DNA from: Magnetospirillum sp.
Lineage (GTDB): Bacteria; Pseudomonadota; Alphaproteobacteria; Rhodospirillales; Magnetospirillaceae
DNA: 64,000 bases
Assembly: GCA_024707145.1 (NCBI GenBank)
Contig: JANQAI010000005.1
Coordinates: forward strand, 1,178,001-1,242,000
Direction of reading: 5' to 3'
Shown here in pieces: positions 50,348 to 60,289 of the stretch. The notes under the pieces are model-generated. The model was not told the DNA's origin. It did no database searches and saw only the letters and a list, made by a program, of their open reading frames with translations. The translations under genes were made by a program, and so were the position numbers. Position 1 is the first letter of the stretch, and each line of letters begins with the position of its first letter.

Positions 50348-50392
50348 TCCGCCGCCGCGGACGGCCGCGCTCTCAACAGATCCGAAGAACCG

Positions 50393-50806
50393 TCACGCCT
50401 CGATCCCGGCCAGCGCGCAGACATGCGCCCATTCGGCGTCCGACACCGGGCAGACCGACAAGCGCGACTGCTTGACCAGGGCCATGCCCTGGAGCAGCGG
50501 ATCGGCCTTCATCGTCTTCAGCGTGACCGGCGTCTTCACGGGCAGCAGCGCCCGCACGTCCACCATGCCGAAGCGGCCCGCCTCGTCGCTCGGGTCCGGG
50601 TAGTATTCCCGCGCGATCTCGACGACGCCGACCACCTCCAGCCCCTCGTTGGAGTGGTAGAAGAAGGCGCGGTCGCCGACCTTCATGGCCTTCAGGTTGT
50701 TCGACGCCTGATGGTTGCGCACGCCGTCCCAATGGGTGGTGCCGTCGGCGACCATGCGCTCCCACGAGTATTTGAAGGGCTCCGACTTCAGAAGCCAGCG
50801 GGCCAT
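50393..50806 (-). CDS. EVE-domain protein
   Basis: The 137-residue protein is an EVE (PUA-like) domain: MARWLLKSEPFKYSWERMV, WDGVRNHQASNNLKAMKVGDRAFFYHSNEG and GVVEIAREYYPDPSD. The family binds modified bases in DNA or RNA (human THYN1 is a member), and some act in restriction or RNA regulation. The W/SEP N-terminus and NHQASNNL loop are intact. A YciI-like gene lies 16 bp upstream on the same strand. Confidence 0.92.
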   Translation of the reverse strand: MARWLLKSEPFKYSWERMVADGTTHWDGVRNHQASNNLKAMKVGDRAFFYHSNEGLEVVGVVEIAREYYPDPSDEAGRFGMVDVRALLPVKTPVTLKTMKADPLLQGMALVKQSRLSVCPVSDAEWAHVCALAGIEA

Positions 50807-50822
50807 TTCTGTCCGCCCCCGC

Positions 50823-51107
50823 TCAGGACTTCGGGTAGACCCGGCGCCACGCCCGGATCTCCACGCTCTCGAACAGCCCGGCCTGGGCGTAGGGGTCGTT
50901 GGCGGCGAAGTCCTTCGCGGCGGCCTCGTCGGCGCACTCCACGATCAGCAGGCTGCCGGCCATGCCCTGGCCGTCGTCGGACAGCAGCGGGCCGGCGGCG
51001 AACAGGCGGTCGGCGTGCGCTTCCAGATAGGCCAGATGAGCGGGGCGGTTGTCGGCCCGCACCTGGGCGGCGCCGGCCTTGTCGGTGCAATGGAACATGT
51101 ACAGCAT
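50823..51107 (-). CDS. YciI family protein
   Basis: The 94-residue protein has the YciI ferredoxin-like fold: MLYMFHCTDKAGAAQVRADNRPAHLAYLEAH, GSLLIVECADEAAAKDFAANDPYAQAGLF. The conserved His and Asp (RPAHL, NDPYAQAGLF) match the family. Its function is unknown; related domains occur in dehalogenases and sigma-factor-linked proteins. AAGGGG lies upstream of the ATG. Likely co-transcribed with the EVE gene. Confidence 0.9.
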   Translation of the reverse strand: MLYMFHCTDKAGAAQVRADNRPAHLAYLEAHADRLFAAGPLLSDDGQGMAGSLLIVECADEAAAKDFAANDPYAQAGLFESVEIRAWRRVYPKS

Positions 51108-51285
51108 GGGAAACCCCTTCCGTTCGGTCGGGCGGGAGCCTAGCGCAGCCGCGGCCGCCGCGGAAGGTGCCGCGACGCGCGGCCTTCCACGGACGGGGAG
51201 GAGTCAGCGGTGCAGCCAGAGGAAGGGCGCGCGCAGCGGCGGCGGGCGCCCAGGACGCGCAGGGCCGGTGTTGCGGCGGTTTCGC

Positions 51286-51405
51286 TCAGGCGCCGCGCTG
51301 TTTTCGCCCGTCCCCGCTCCGTCGGGCGGCGATCATCCGCCCGGCATCCAGCAATGCGGCGGCGCGAAGCGCCAGCAGGGCGAACGGGTGCGGCGGGGCA
51401 AACAT
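51286..51405 (-). CDS. Possible 39-aa ORF between yciI and gpsA
   Basis: This ORF is the only candidate in the 388-bp space 51108-51495. It reads MFAPPHPFALLALRAAALLD and ends in a basic tail (IAARRSGDGRKQRGA). GAGAG lies ten bases upstream. High G+C makes chance ORFs common, so support is weak. The rest of the spacer shows nothing clear. Confidence 0.25.
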   Translation of the reverse strand: MFAPPHPFALLALRAAALLDAGRMIAARRSGDGRKQRGA

Positions 51406-51495
51406 GGGAACGGACTCTCGAATGTGAAGGCGCGAAGCCTCGCACAACCCATCCGATCTTGCAACTATTCCGAATTCGGCCGAACCGCCCGCCTC

Positions 51496-52506
51496 TCAGC
51501 GCCCCTCCCCGCGGAAGGGCCGTGATAGCAGCCCGTCGATCGTCGCGTCCAGCCCGGCGCCACGGTTCAGGATGGCGTCCACGGCCGCGCACAACGGCAT
51601 GTCCACGCCCTTCCTCCCGGCCAACCCGACCACCGCGGCGGCGGTGTAGACGCCCTCGGCGACCGAGCGGCGCTCCGCCAGCACCTCGGCCAGCGTCCGG
51701 CCGGCGCCGAGGGCGGCGCCCAGCGACATGTTGCGCGATTGCAGGCTGGAGCAGGTCAGCGTCAGGTCGCCCAGCCCCGACAGCCCCATCAGCGTCTCCG
51801 GCCGCCCGCCGAGCGCCAGGGCCAGCCGGGTGATCTCGGCCAGGCCGCGGGTGATCAGCGCCGCCCGCGCGTTGTCGCCCAGCTTGCGGCCCTCCACCAC
51901 GCCGCAGGCGATGGCCAGCACGTTCTTCACCGCTCCGCCGATCTGCGAGCCCACCACATCGTCGGACAGGTAGGGGCGGAAGGTGCGGCTGCCCAGCGCC
52001 TCGACCAGCCGGCCGCCCAGCGCGGCGTCGGCGCAGGCCAGCGTCACCGCGGTCGGCAGGCCGCGCGCCACCTCCGCCGCGAAGGTCGGGCCGGACAGCA
52101 CGGCCAGCGGCGTCCCCGCCGGCAGCGCGGCGGCGGCAGCCTCGCTCATCAGGGCGTGGCTGTCCAGCTCGATCCCCTTGGCGCAGATGACCAGCGGGGT
52201 GCCCGGCCGCAGATGGGCGGCGAGGCCGGCGCAGGCGCTGCGCAGATGCTGGGCCGGGGTGACGAGAAGGATGGCGTCGCAGGCGGCGACCTCGCCCAGA
52301 TCGCCGGTCGCGCGCAGCTCGGCGGGCAAGGTGACGCCCGGCAGATAGTCGCGGTTCTCACGCGCGGCGTTGACCGACTCGACCACCGCCGGCTCGCGCG
52401 CCCACAGCAGGGCCTCCCGCCCGGCGCGCAGGGCGGCCAGAGCCAGCGCCGTGCCCCAGGCCCCGCCGCCGATCACGCCGATGCGCCGGAAGTCCGTTGC
52501 CGCCAT
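51496..52506 (-). CDS. gpsA: NAD(P)H-dependent glycerol-3-phosphate dehydrogenase
   Basis: The 336-residue enzyme has the dinucleotide motif [13 protein letters not shown] (residues 10-22), [36 protein letters not shown] (catalytic lysine region) and [15 protein letters not shown]. It reduces dihydroxyacetone phosphate to sn-glycerol-3-phosphate, the backbone of phospholipids. It is full length. GGGGGG lies upstream of the ATG. In many alphaproteobacteria gpsA, tsaD and hemC are neighbours, as seen here. Confidence 0.96.
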   Translation of the reverse strand: MAATDFRRIGVIGGGAWGTALALAALRAGREALLWAREPAVVESVNAARENRDYLPGVTLPAELRATGDLGEVAACDAILLVTPAQHLRSACAGLAAHLRPGTPLVICAKGIELDSHALMSEAAAAALPAGTPLAVLSGPTFAAEVARGLPTAVTLACADAALGGRLVEALGSRTFRPYLSDDVVGSQIGGAVKNVLAIACGVVEGRKLGDNARAALITRGLAEITRLALALGGRPETLMGLSGLGDLTLTCSSLQSRNMSLGAALGAGRTLAEVLAERRSVAEGVYTAAAVVGLAGRKGVDMPLCAAVDAILNRGAGLDATIDGLLSRPFRGEGR

Positions 52507-52589
52507 GGATGCCCCCCGTTTTTAAGACTTGTCCTGAAGGATTTGCCCGCCTGTTTAGGCGGAGCGTCCCCGGTCCGCAAGCCGGACGG

Positions 52590-53057
52590 TCACGCCTCCG
52601 CTGTCAGCAGAAGCTTCATCCCGACATGGCTCGCCCGGAAGCCCAGCCGCTCGTAGAAGCGGTGGGCGTCGGTGCGCCGGGTCTGGCTGGTCAGCTGCAC
52701 CATCACGCAGCCCTCGGCGCGGGCCAGCGCGATGGCGTGCCGCATCATGGCGCTGCCGATCCCCTGGCCGCGCAACGCGCCGTCCACCTTCACCGCCTCC
52801 ACCGTCGCCCGCGCCGCACCACGGCGGGCCAGCCCGTGGGTGACGGTGAACTGGAAGCAGCCGACGATCCGTCCGTCCCGCTCCGCCAGCACGATGGAGT
52901 TGCCCGGCTGGGCCGCCATGCGGTCGAAGGCCTCCCAATAGAGCGGGTCCAGCGGCTCGCCGTAGACGTCGCCGCCGGTGGACAGGGCGTCGTCGGCGGT
53001 CAGCCGGACGATCTCCGGCACGTCGTCGCGCCCGGCGGTGCGGAAGGTCAGGGTCAT
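52590..53057 (-). CDS. GNAT family N-acetyltransferase
   Basis: The 155-residue protein shows motif A of the GNAT fold, VDGALRGQGIGSAMMRHAI, which binds the CoA pyrophosphate, then EGCVMVQLTSQTRRTDAHRFYERLGF (motif B). The N-terminus is TLTFRTAGRDDVPEIVRL. Substrate unknown. It lies 13 bp after tsaD on the same strand; the place between tsaD and gpsA might suggest RimI, but the sequence is of the amino-acid or small-molecule type (Tyr-Glu-Arg-Leu-Gly-Phe end is general), so no symbol is given. Confidence 0.88.
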   Translation of the reverse strand: MTLTFRTAGRDDVPEIVRLTADDALSTGGDVYGEPLDPLYWEAFDRMAAQPGNSIVLAERDGRIVGCFQFTVTHGLARRGAARATVEAVKVDGALRGQGIGSAMMRHAIALARAEGCVMVQLTSQTRRTDAHRFYERLGFRASHVGMKLLLTAEA

Positions 53058-53070
53058 GCCGGCATCATCC

Positions 53071-54144
53071 TCACGCCTTCACGCCGGAGCCGACCCCGGC
53101 CTTGCCGATGGCCGGCTTCGCGCTGGGGTCGAGCGGCCAGCGCGGGCGCGGCGCGAAGTCCAGCGGGTCGGTCTGGCCCAGCCGCAAGCGCTCGATCCCA
53201 GCCCAGGCGATCATCGCCGCGTTGTCGGTGCACAGCCGCAGCGGCGGCGCCACGAAGGGCATGCCCTCGCGGTCGGCCAGCTTTTGCAGGCGGGCGCGCA
53301 GCGTCCTGTTGGCCGCCACCCCGCCGGCCACCACCAGGGCGCCGCCCTGCGGGTGCATCTCCTTGAACCGGCGCATGGCGCGGGCGCAGCGGTCGGCCAT
53401 CACCTCCGCCACCGTGGTCTGGAAGGCGGCGGCGAGGTCGGCCCGGTCCGCCGCCGACAGCGGCGTCCCCAATTCCTCGACATGGCGCCGCACCGCGGTC
53501 TTCAGGCCGGAGAAGGAGAAATCGCAGCCGGGGCGCCCGACCATCGGGCGCGGCAGGTCGAAGCGGCCAGGATCGGTCGCCAGCGCCGCCGCCTTCTCCA
53601 GCAGCGGCCCGCCGGGATAGCCGAGGCCGAGCAGCTTGGCCGTCTTGTCGAACGCCTCCCCCACCGCGTCGTCGATGGTGGTGCCGAGCCGCCGGTAGCG
53701 GCCCACCCCCTCCACGACCAGAAGCTGGCAATGCCCGCCGGACACCAGCAGCAGCAGGTAGGGAAAAGGCACGTCGTCGGTCAGCCGGGCGGTCAGCGCG
53801 TGACCTTCCAGATGGTTCACCGCGACGAAGGGCAGGCCGCGCGCCGCGGCGATGGCCTTGGCGGTCATCACCCCGACGATCACCCCGCCGATCAGCCCCG
53901 GCCCGCCGGTTGCCGCCACGGCGTCGATGTCGGCGAAGCCCAGCCCGGACTCCGCCATGGCGCGGCGGATCAGCCCGTCCAGATGCTCCAGATGGGCGCG
54001 CGCGGCGATTTCCGGCACCACCCCGCCGTAGGGCGTGTGGTCGTCCAGCTGCGAGAGCACCACGTCGGCGCGGATCTCCCGCGCGTCGGTCACGATGGCC
54101 GCCGCCGTCTCGTCGCAGCTCGTTTCGATTCCAAGAACGATCAT
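53071..54144 (-). CDS. tsaD: tRNA N6-adenosine threonylcarbamoyltransferase TsaD
   Basis: The 357-residue protein begins [18 protein letters not shown], the family N-terminus, so ATG 54144 is chosen over a TTG at 54156. [12 protein letters not shown] supplies the two metal-binding histidines, and [35 protein letters not shown] and [16 protein letters not shown] are the ASKHA-fold motifs. With TsaB, TsaE and TsaC it makes t6A37 in ANN-decoding tRNAs. Divergent from the methyltransferase and hemC genes. Confidence 0.96.
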   Translation of the reverse strand: MIVLGIETSCDETAAAIVTDAREIRADVVLSQLDDHTPYGGVVPEIAARAHLEHLDGLIRRAMAESGLGFADIDAVAATGGPGLIGGVIVGVMTAKAIAAARGLPFVAVNHLEGHALTARLTDDVPFPYLLLLVSGGHCQLLVVEGVGRYRRLGTTIDDAVGEAFDKTAKLLGLGYPGGPLLEKAAALATDPGRFDLPRPMVGRPGCDFSFSGLKTAVRRHVEELGTPLSAADRADLAAAFQTTVAEVMADRCARAMRRFKEMHPQGGALVVAGGVAANRTLRARLQKLADREGMPFVAPPLRLCTDNAAMIAWAGIERLRLGQTDPLDFAPRPRWPLDPSAKPAIGKAGVGSGVKA

Positions 54145-54221
54145 GATGACCGTCAAACTAGCCGTCCCGACCGCTCTGGTATAGGGTCTTGGCCCGGAAA
54201 TTTCAGGCTGTTCAGGCGCCC

Positions 54222-55103
54222 ATGAACAAGGACGTCCCCGACGACGACGCCAGCATCGTCTATTACGACGGCGATTACCCGTCGCTGGAGATCGGCGAGG
54301 CGCGGGCGGAGCACGCGGCGACGCTGGCCCGCCTCGGCATCCTGGGCGACGTGCCCTTCTACAAGGAGCGCGCGGCGGAGACCGGCGGCCCGATCCTGGA
54401 GATCGGGTGCGGCAGCGGGCGCCTGACCATCCCGCTGGCCCGCGCCGGGCACGCGGTGTGGGCGGTGGACGTCTCCGCCGCCATGCTCGACCAGCTCCGC
54501 GCCAAGCTGGAACGCGAGGCGCCGGAGGTGCGGGACCGCGTCCATGTGGTGCGGCAGGACGCCGCGGCGCTGGACCTGCCGGTGCGGGATTTCCGGCTCG
54601 CCGTCCTTCCCTTCAACGTGCTGATGCTGATCCCCGACCTGACGGTGGAGCGCCGCACGCTGGCCGCCGCCGCCGCCCATCTGGCGCCGGGCGGCGCGCT
54701 GGCGCTGGACGTGATGAACCCGCTGACCCTGCCGATGGACGCCGAGACGAAGCCCAGCCCGTCGGAGCCGCGGCGCAACCCGCACAGCGGCAACCGCTAC
54801 ATCCGCAACACCCTGGCCACCCGCCTGGACGAGCGGCAGTGCCAGCGCATCCACGGCTGGTACGACGAGCTGCTGCCGGACGGCAAGATCGCGGTGACCG
54901 AGTACGGCTTCACCTGGCGGATGATCTTCCGCTACGAGCTGGAGCTGATGCTGGAGAGCGCCGGATTCGCCGTGGAACGGCTGGCCGGCGATTTCGAGGA
55001 CGCCCCGTGGACGGTCGACAGCCGCCGCATGGTGGTCACGGCGCGGCGCGCCTCCCCCTTCACCGCCGCCCCCTTCACCGCCGCCCCCTTCACCAAAGAG
55101 TAG
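54222..55103 (+). CDS. Class I SAM-dependent methyltransferase
   Basis: The 293-residue protein has motif [39 protein letters not shown] (motif II region), and [12 protein letters not shown]. The N-terminus ([20 protein letters not shown]) is acidic. The C-terminus carries three copies of APFTA-like units ([16 protein letters not shown]), a tandem repeat of 15-16 bases at 55059-55100. The substrate is unknown. It starts 78 bp from the divergent tsaD start and ends 55 bp before hemC, so it may be co-transcribed with the heme genes. Confidence 0.85.
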   Translation: MNKDVPDDDASIVYYDGDYPSLEIGEARAEHAATLARLGILGDVPFYKERAAETGGPILEIGCGSGRLTIPLARAGHAVWAVDVSAAMLDQLRAKLEREAPEVRDRVHVVRQDAAALDLPVRDFRLAVLPFNVLMLIPDLTVERRTLAAAAAHLAPGGALALDVMNPLTLPMDAETKPSPSEPRRNPHSGNRYIRNTLATRLDERQCQRIHGWYDELLPDGKIAVTEYGFTWRMIFRYELELMLESAGFAVERLAGDFEDAPWTVDSRRMVVTARRASPFTAAPFTAAPFTKE

Positions 55104-55158
55104 CACGCGCGTCACCAGGGCTTGCAAAGCGCGGTGGATCGCCTAGAACACTGCCCCC

Positions 55159-56085
55159 ATGACCCAACCGCTCCGCATCGGCACGCGCGGCAGCCCGCTG
55201 GCGCTGGCGCAGGCCCACGAGACCCGCGACCGGCTGATCGCGGCGCACCCGCATCTGGCCGCCCCCGGCGCCATCGAGATCGTCGTCTTCAAGACGACCG
55301 GCGACCGCATCCTGGACCGCACGCTGGCCGAGGCCGGCGGCAAGGGCCTGTTCACCAAGGAACTGGAGGACGCGCTGCTCGACGGCCGCGCCGACCTCGC
55401 CGTCCATTCGATGAAGGACGTGCCGACCTGGATGCCGGACGGGCTGGAGATCTCCACGCTCCTGCCGCGCGAGGACACGCGCGACGCCTTCTTCTCGCGC
55501 GGCGGCCACACGGTGGACACGCTGCCCGCCGGCTCCGTCGTCGGCACCGCGGGCTTGCGCCGTCAGGCCCAGATCCTGGAGCGGCGGCCCGACCTGACGG
55601 TCGTGCCCTTCCGCGGCAACGTGCAGAGCCGCCTCGCCAAGCTGGAGGCCGGGGAGGTCGACGCCACCCTGCTGGCGCTCGCCGGGCTGCGCCGCCTCGG
55701 CCTGACCGACCGCATCACCGCCGTGCTGGAGCATGAGGAGATGCTGCCCGCCGTCGCCCAGGGCGCCATCGGCATCGAGATCCGCAGCGCCGACGACGCC
55801 ACCCGCTCCCTGCTGGCCCCGCTGAACTGCGCCGCCACCACGGCCCGCGTGACGGCGGAGCGCGCGCTCCTCGCCATGCTCGACGGCTCCTGCCGCACCC
55901 CCATCGCCGGGCTGGCCACGCTGGACGGCGACCGGCTGCACCTGAAGGCCAAGGTGCTGTCCAACGACGGGCGGCAGGTCTTCCGGGCGGAGCGCAGCGG
56001 CAGCGCCGGCGACGCCGCTGCGATCGGCGCCGACGCCGGGGCGGAGATCAAGGCCGTCCTGCCGCCCGACTTCTTCAAGAGCTGA
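55159..56085 (+). CDS. hemC: Hydroxymethylbilane synthase (porphobilinogen deaminase)
   Basis: The 308-residue enzyme has LRIGTRGSPLALAQAHE, HSMKDVPTWMPDGLEI (catalytic loop with the active Asp region), GTAGLRRQAQIL, FRGNVQSRLAKLEAG and LDGSCRTPIAG, where Cys245 holds the dipyrromethane cofactor. It joins four porphobilinogen units into hydroxymethylbilane. hemD follows 12 bp downstream. All active-site residues are in place. Confidence 0.97.
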   Translation: MTQPLRIGTRGSPLALAQAHETRDRLIAAHPHLAAPGAIEIVVFKTTGDRILDRTLAEAGGKGLFTKELEDALLDGRADLAVHSMKDVPTWMPDGLEISTLLPREDTRDAFFSRGGHTVDTLPAGSVVGTAGLRRQAQILERRPDLTVVPFRGNVQSRLAKLEAGEVDATLLALAGLRRLGLTDRITAVLEHEEMLPAVAQGAIGIEIRSADDATRSLLAPLNCAATTARVTAERALLAMLDGSCRTPIAGLATLDGDRLHLKAKVLSNDGRQVFRAERSGSAGDAAAIGADAGAEIKAVLPPDFFKS

Positions 56086-56097
56086 CGGCGGCCGGCG

Positions 56098-56853
56098 ATG
56101 GCGGCCCCCCACATCCTGGTCACCCGTCCGGCGGAGGATTCCGAACCGCTGGCGGCCCGTCTGCGCGCGCTGGGCTTCACCGTGTCGGCGGAGCCGATGC
56201 TGGAGATCCGCTGGCTCGACGGACCGGAGCCGGACGTCGGGAACGTACAGGCTCTTCTCTTCACCAGCGCAAACGGCGTACGGGGCTACACCAGACGTAC
56301 GAGCCGGCTTGACCGTCCGGTCTATGCGGTCGGCGACGCCACCGCGACAGCCGCCCGGGCGGCCGGTTTCACACAGGTCGAAAGCGCGTCCGGCGACGTG
56401 TACGCGCTGGCCGATCTGGTGCGCCGACGCTGCACCGCAGCGGCGGGTCCGCTACTTCATGTCGCAGGAACCAAGCTGGCCGGCGACCTGTCGGCCCTGC
56501 TGGGCGAGGCCGGATTTTCCATCCTGCGGGAAACGCTGTACGACGCCGTTCCGAGCGCGCGGCTGTCGGACGGCACGGCGGCGCTGTTGCGTACGGGAAC
56601 ACTGGACGCCGTGTTGTTTTTCTCTCCCCGTACCGCCCGTTCGTTTGTTAGGCTTGTCGCCGAGGCCGGGCTCATCGACCGCTGTCGTACAGTGGACGCG
56701 CTCTGCCTCAGCCCCGCGGTCGCGGAGGCTGCCCGCGCGTACGGTGAGCTGGGAGTGACACCGTGGCAGAACGTACGGGTGGCGCCACGGCCGGAGCAGG
56801 ACTCTCTGCTCGGCCTGCTGCCGGACCCGTCCGGCGGCACGGGCCGGGCTTGA
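56098..56853 (+). CDS. hemD: Uroporphyrinogen-III synthase
   Basis: The 251-residue protein starts MAAPHILVTRPAEDSEPLAARL, typical of HemD. TSANGVRGYTRR, VYAVGDATATAARAAGF and VLFFSPRTARSFVRLV follow the family's weakly conserved two-domain plan, with the C-terminal tyrosine region after it. It closes hydroxymethylbilane to uroporphyrinogen III. It sits between hemC and the mitofilin-like gene. The base composition is a little less G+C-rich (many GTAC words), which is unusual here and may reflect local drift. Confidence 0.92.
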   Translation: MAAPHILVTRPAEDSEPLAARLRALGFTVSAEPMLEIRWLDGPEPDVGNVQALLFTSANGVRGYTRRTSRLDRPVYAVGDATATAARAAGFTQVESASGDVYALADLVRRRCTAAAGPLLHVAGTKLAGDLSALLGEAGFSILRETLYDAVPSARLSDGTAALLRTGTLDAVLFFSPRTARSFVRLVAEAGLIDRCRTVDALCLSPAVAEAARAYGELGVTPWQNVRVAPRPEQDSLLGLLPDPSGGTGRA

Positions 56854-56915
56854 GCGCATCCGCTTGGGGGCTTGTGTGGCGTTCGTTGAGAACAACTGCG
56901 ACCAGAAGGCACCCA

Positions 56916-58756
56916 ATGACCTCTCGCCCAGGCTCCGAACACGAGGCTGACCCGAACGGCCACACGCCGTCCGACCAGAACCAGACGCCCGACCAGAATC
57001 AAGTGGGCGGCGGCCCCGCCGTCGAACGCATCATCGAACGCTTCGGCGGCATCCGCCCCATGGCCCACAAGCTGGACATCCCGGTCACCACGGTGCAGGG
57101 CTGGAAGAAGCGCGGCGCCATTCCGCTGGCCCGCCACGCCGACCTCCGCACCTCCGCCGCCAAGCATCGGATCAAGCTGAGCGAAGCCGACCTGGAAGCC
57201 GCCACGCCGAGCGAGGACCGCAACGCTCCCGACGCCGCCGGCTCGGTGGTGCCGCTGCCGCCGGACGCCGCTGTCATTCCGCCGGCCGTCTCCCTCCCCG
57301 GGAGCGCCGGGCCGTTCGAGTCCGGCACGGCCGAGCCCACCAAGGCCGAGGACACCCTGCCGGGCGCCGACACCCTGCCGGGCGGTGGCCCGGTGCCGGC
57401 CACGGACCTGCCGCCCTCCATCCTGCCGCCCGCCGCGGACACGCTGCCGGGCGCCGCCGACACTCTGCCCGGCGGCGACGTGAAGGCCGAGACCATCAAG
57501 GGCGAGGAGATCCGCTCCGAGGAGATCAAGGTCGAGGAGACCAAGGCCGATCCCTTCGCCGATCCCTTCAAGGCCGATGCGGTCAAGAGCGAAACGCCGC
57601 CCCCGGTGGAGCCCCCGCCTACACCGCCTCCTCCTACGAGCCGCCGCGTTACGAGGCGCCGCGCGAGGAGCGCAAGTCCGGGGCCGGCTTCGCCACCGCC
57701 GTGTCGCTGATCGCCCTGCTGGTCGGCGCCGCCGCCCTGTCGCAGCCCTGGTGGGGCCCGCGCGTCCCCGGCTGGCCCACCGCCGGCGGTCCCGCCGCTC
57801 CGGTCGCCACGGCGCCCGCGCCGCAGCCCGATCCGGCCCTGCGCAACCAGATCCAGCAGCTGTCCGAGCGCCTCGCCAAGCTGGAGCAGCGCCCCGCCGC
57901 CCCGGCCGAGGGCAACGCCGCCGCCGCCGGCATCGACCAGCAGACGCTCGACAACGCCGTCGGCCAGCTCACCGCCCGCATCCAGCAGCTCGAGGAGCGT
58001 CCGCAGGCCGCCGCCGCGGCGGCCCCGGCCGAGCCCGATCCGCGCATCGCCCAGTTGACCGAGCAGCTCGGCCAGGTCCAGCAGCGCGTCGACGCGGTGG
58101 GCAGCGAGGTCCAGGCCGCCGGGCAGATCCGCCAGGACGTGGACGCGCTGAAGCAGGAGCTGTCCACCGTCAACCAGGCCGTGGAATCCCGCCGCGACGC
58201 CGCCACCGCCGCCCAGACGCTGGTGCTCGCCGCCGGGCAGCTCCGCTCCGCCCTGGCCGCCGGTCAGCCGTTCCAGCAGGAACTGCAGGCCGTCCGCGCC
58301 GTGGCGTCGGGTGACGCGCAGGTGACGCAGCCGCTGGAGGCCGTGGCCGGCTACGCCGCCAAGGGCGTGCCGACGCAGCCGCAGCTCACCGACCGCTTCA
58401 CCGCCATGGCCTCCGACATCGTGCGCGCCGACAACCAGGGCGAGGGCAACGACTGGGTCGAGCAGGTCACCGGCAAGATCGCCACGCTGGTCACCGTCCG
58501 CCGCTCGGGCGGCGACGCGGTCGGCGACGGCGCCTCGGCGGTGGTCGCCCGCGCCGAAGCCGCGCTGCAGGCCGGCAATCTCGGCGGCGCGGTCAAGGAG
58601 CTGGGGACCCTGAAGGGTCCGGCGGCGCAGGTCGCCGCCCCGTGGATCGCCGACGCCAAGGCCCGTCTGGCCGCCAACGAGGCGGGCCAGCAGCTCACCA
58701 ACCGCGCCATCGGCTTGCTGTCGCAGTCCGCCGGTGTCAAGGGAGCGGCCCAATGA
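56916..58756 (+). pseudogene. Mitofilin/HemX-like membrane protein with N-terminal HTH-like domain, frame broken by one base
   Basis: AGAAGG lies seven bases before ATG 56916. Residues 28-90 (ERIIERFGGIRPMAHKL, VTTVQGWKKRGAIPLARHA) form a helix-turn-helix-like domain named CARPH-isopro in alphaproteobacterial annotation. A Pro/Glu-rich linker with TLPGA repeats follows, then one membrane helix (GFATAVSLIALLVGAAALS), a coiled coil (IQQLSERLAKLEQRP, LTEQLGQVQQRVDAV) and a C-terminal mitofilin domain (GNDWVEQVTGKIATLVTVRR, LGTLKGPAAQVAAPW). One base is missing at 57612-57617; with it EPPAYTASSYEPPRYEAP joins the two frames, giving 613 residues. Relatives organise membrane structure in mitochondria (Mic60). 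It overlaps hemY by ATGA. Confidence 0.87.
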
Positions 58757-60162
58757 CACGCGCCATCTGGTTCATCATCAAGGTCGCCATCGTCGTCGCG
58801 ATCGCGGTCTGGCTGGCCAACCACCCCGGCACCGTCGCCATCAACTGGCAGGGCTACGTCGTCGAGACCGGCTTCGGCATCGCCATCCTGATCGGCGTCG
58901 CCGCCCTGGCGGCGGGCATCGTCCTGTACCGGCTGGCCCGCGCCATCCTCGGCGCGCCGCGCAACTTCGGCCGTTACCGGCGTTCGCGCCGGCGCGAGCG
59001 CGGCTATCAGGCTCTGACCCGCGGCATGGTCGCCGTCGCCGCCGGCGACGCCACGACCGCCCGCAAGATGGCGCGCAAGGCCGACGGGCTGCTCAACGAG
59101 CCGCCGCTGACCATGCTGCTGTCGGCCCAGGCCGCCCAGCTCCAGGGCGACGACCGCGCGGCGAAGGAATACTTCACCGCCATGCTCGACCGGCCGGAGA
59201 CCGCCTTCCTCGGCCTGCGCGGCCTGCTGACGCAGTCGCTGAAGGCCGGTGACCGGGTGGAGGCGCTGCAGCTCGCCCGCCGCGCCCAGTCGCTCCAGCC
59301 CAACACGCCCTGGCTGCTCGGCACGCTGTACGACCTGGAAGCCCGCTCGGGCGAATGGGCGGCGGCGGAAGGCACGCTGCAGCAGGCTGTCCAGGCCGGC
59401 GCCATCAACCCCGACGACGGCCGCCGCCACCGCGCCACCCTGCTTCTGGAGCGCAGCTTCGAGGCGGAGCGCCGCGGCCGGTCCGATTCGGCCCTGTCGC
59501 ACGCTCAGGCGGCGCACGACCTGCTGTCCGGCTTCGTCCCGGCGGCGGCCCGCGCGGCCCGGCTGCAGATGGCCATCGGCAAGCACAAGAACGCCGCCAA
59601 GACCATCGAGCGCTGCTGGCGCGTCAACCCGCACCCGGACCTGACCTCGGCCTACCGCGAGGTGGTGTCGAGCTACGACCCGATGACCCGCGTCAAGCTG
59701 TTCGAGAAGCTGCGCAACCACGCCCCCAACGACGTCGAGTCGCTGCTCGCCGTGGCCCGCGCCTCCCCTCGACGCCCAGCTGTGGGGCGAGGCCCGCGCC
59801 CATCTGACCAAGGCGCTGGAGATGCGGCCCTCCCGCCGCGTCTTCCAGCTCCTGGCCGAGCTGGAGCGGGCGGAGCGGCAGGACGAGGAGGCGGCGCGCG
59901 CCTGGCTGGCCCAGGCGGCCAACGCCCCGGCGGACGCGGCCTGGACCTGCACCGCCTGCAACGCGGTCAGCCCGAGCTGGGGCGGCCTGTGCGGCCATTG
60001 CGGCGCCTTCGACAGCCTGGAATGGAAGGCCCCGACCGTCAGCATGTCGCTGATGAGCCCGGAGGCCGCGCCGACGGTCATCACCCATCAGGCGACGGAG
60101 CCCGTCACCGGCCAGCCGGGCGTCGCACCCGGAGGCCAGATCGCCCCGCAGGAGCGACCTAG
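58753..60162 (+). pseudogene. hemY: HemY-type TPR membrane protein with zinc ribbon, frame broken
   Basis: The ATG overlaps the preceding stop (ATGA). Two N-terminal membrane helices (FIIKVAIVVAIAVWLANHPG, GFGIAILIGVAALAAGIVLY) and a HemY_N-type region with YQALTRGMVAVAAGDATTA are followed by TPR helices. One surplus C at 59765-59768 breaks the frame; without it RASLDAQLWGEARAHLTKA continues. Near the end WTCTACNAVSP and GGLCGHCGAFDSLEW form a CxxC...CxxC zinc ribbon like that of LapB. No stop occurs in this frame before the terminator; a second slip near 60100-60160 would end it at TAG 60160-60162 (about 469 residues). This HemY is the proteobacterial protein of unclear role, not protoporphyrinogen oxidase. 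Confidence 0.85.
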
Positions 60163-60200
60163 CCGCGCCTCGGTCGCAGCAGGAAAGTCGGTCGCAGCAA

Positions 60201-60245
60201 GAAAAAGCCCCTTCCCGGTCCGCCGGGGAGGGGCTTTTTCTTTGC
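60201..60245. terminator. Bidirectional terminator between hemY and the pentapeptide-repeat gene
   Basis: GAAAAAGCCCCTTCCC and GGGGAGGGGCTTTTTC pair around a loop with CCGGTCCGCC. A and T runs flank both sides, so it can serve the two convergent genes. Confidence 0.88.
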
Positions 60246-60289
60246 CGAAACGGTGGGTCGAAACGCCGGGCGCCCTGCGGCCCCGGACG

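Noticed and set aside
58753..60162. HemY as protoporphyrinogen oxidase
   Set aside because: There is no FAD-binding motif. Two membrane helices, TPRs and a zinc ribbon mark the unrelated proteobacterial HemY.
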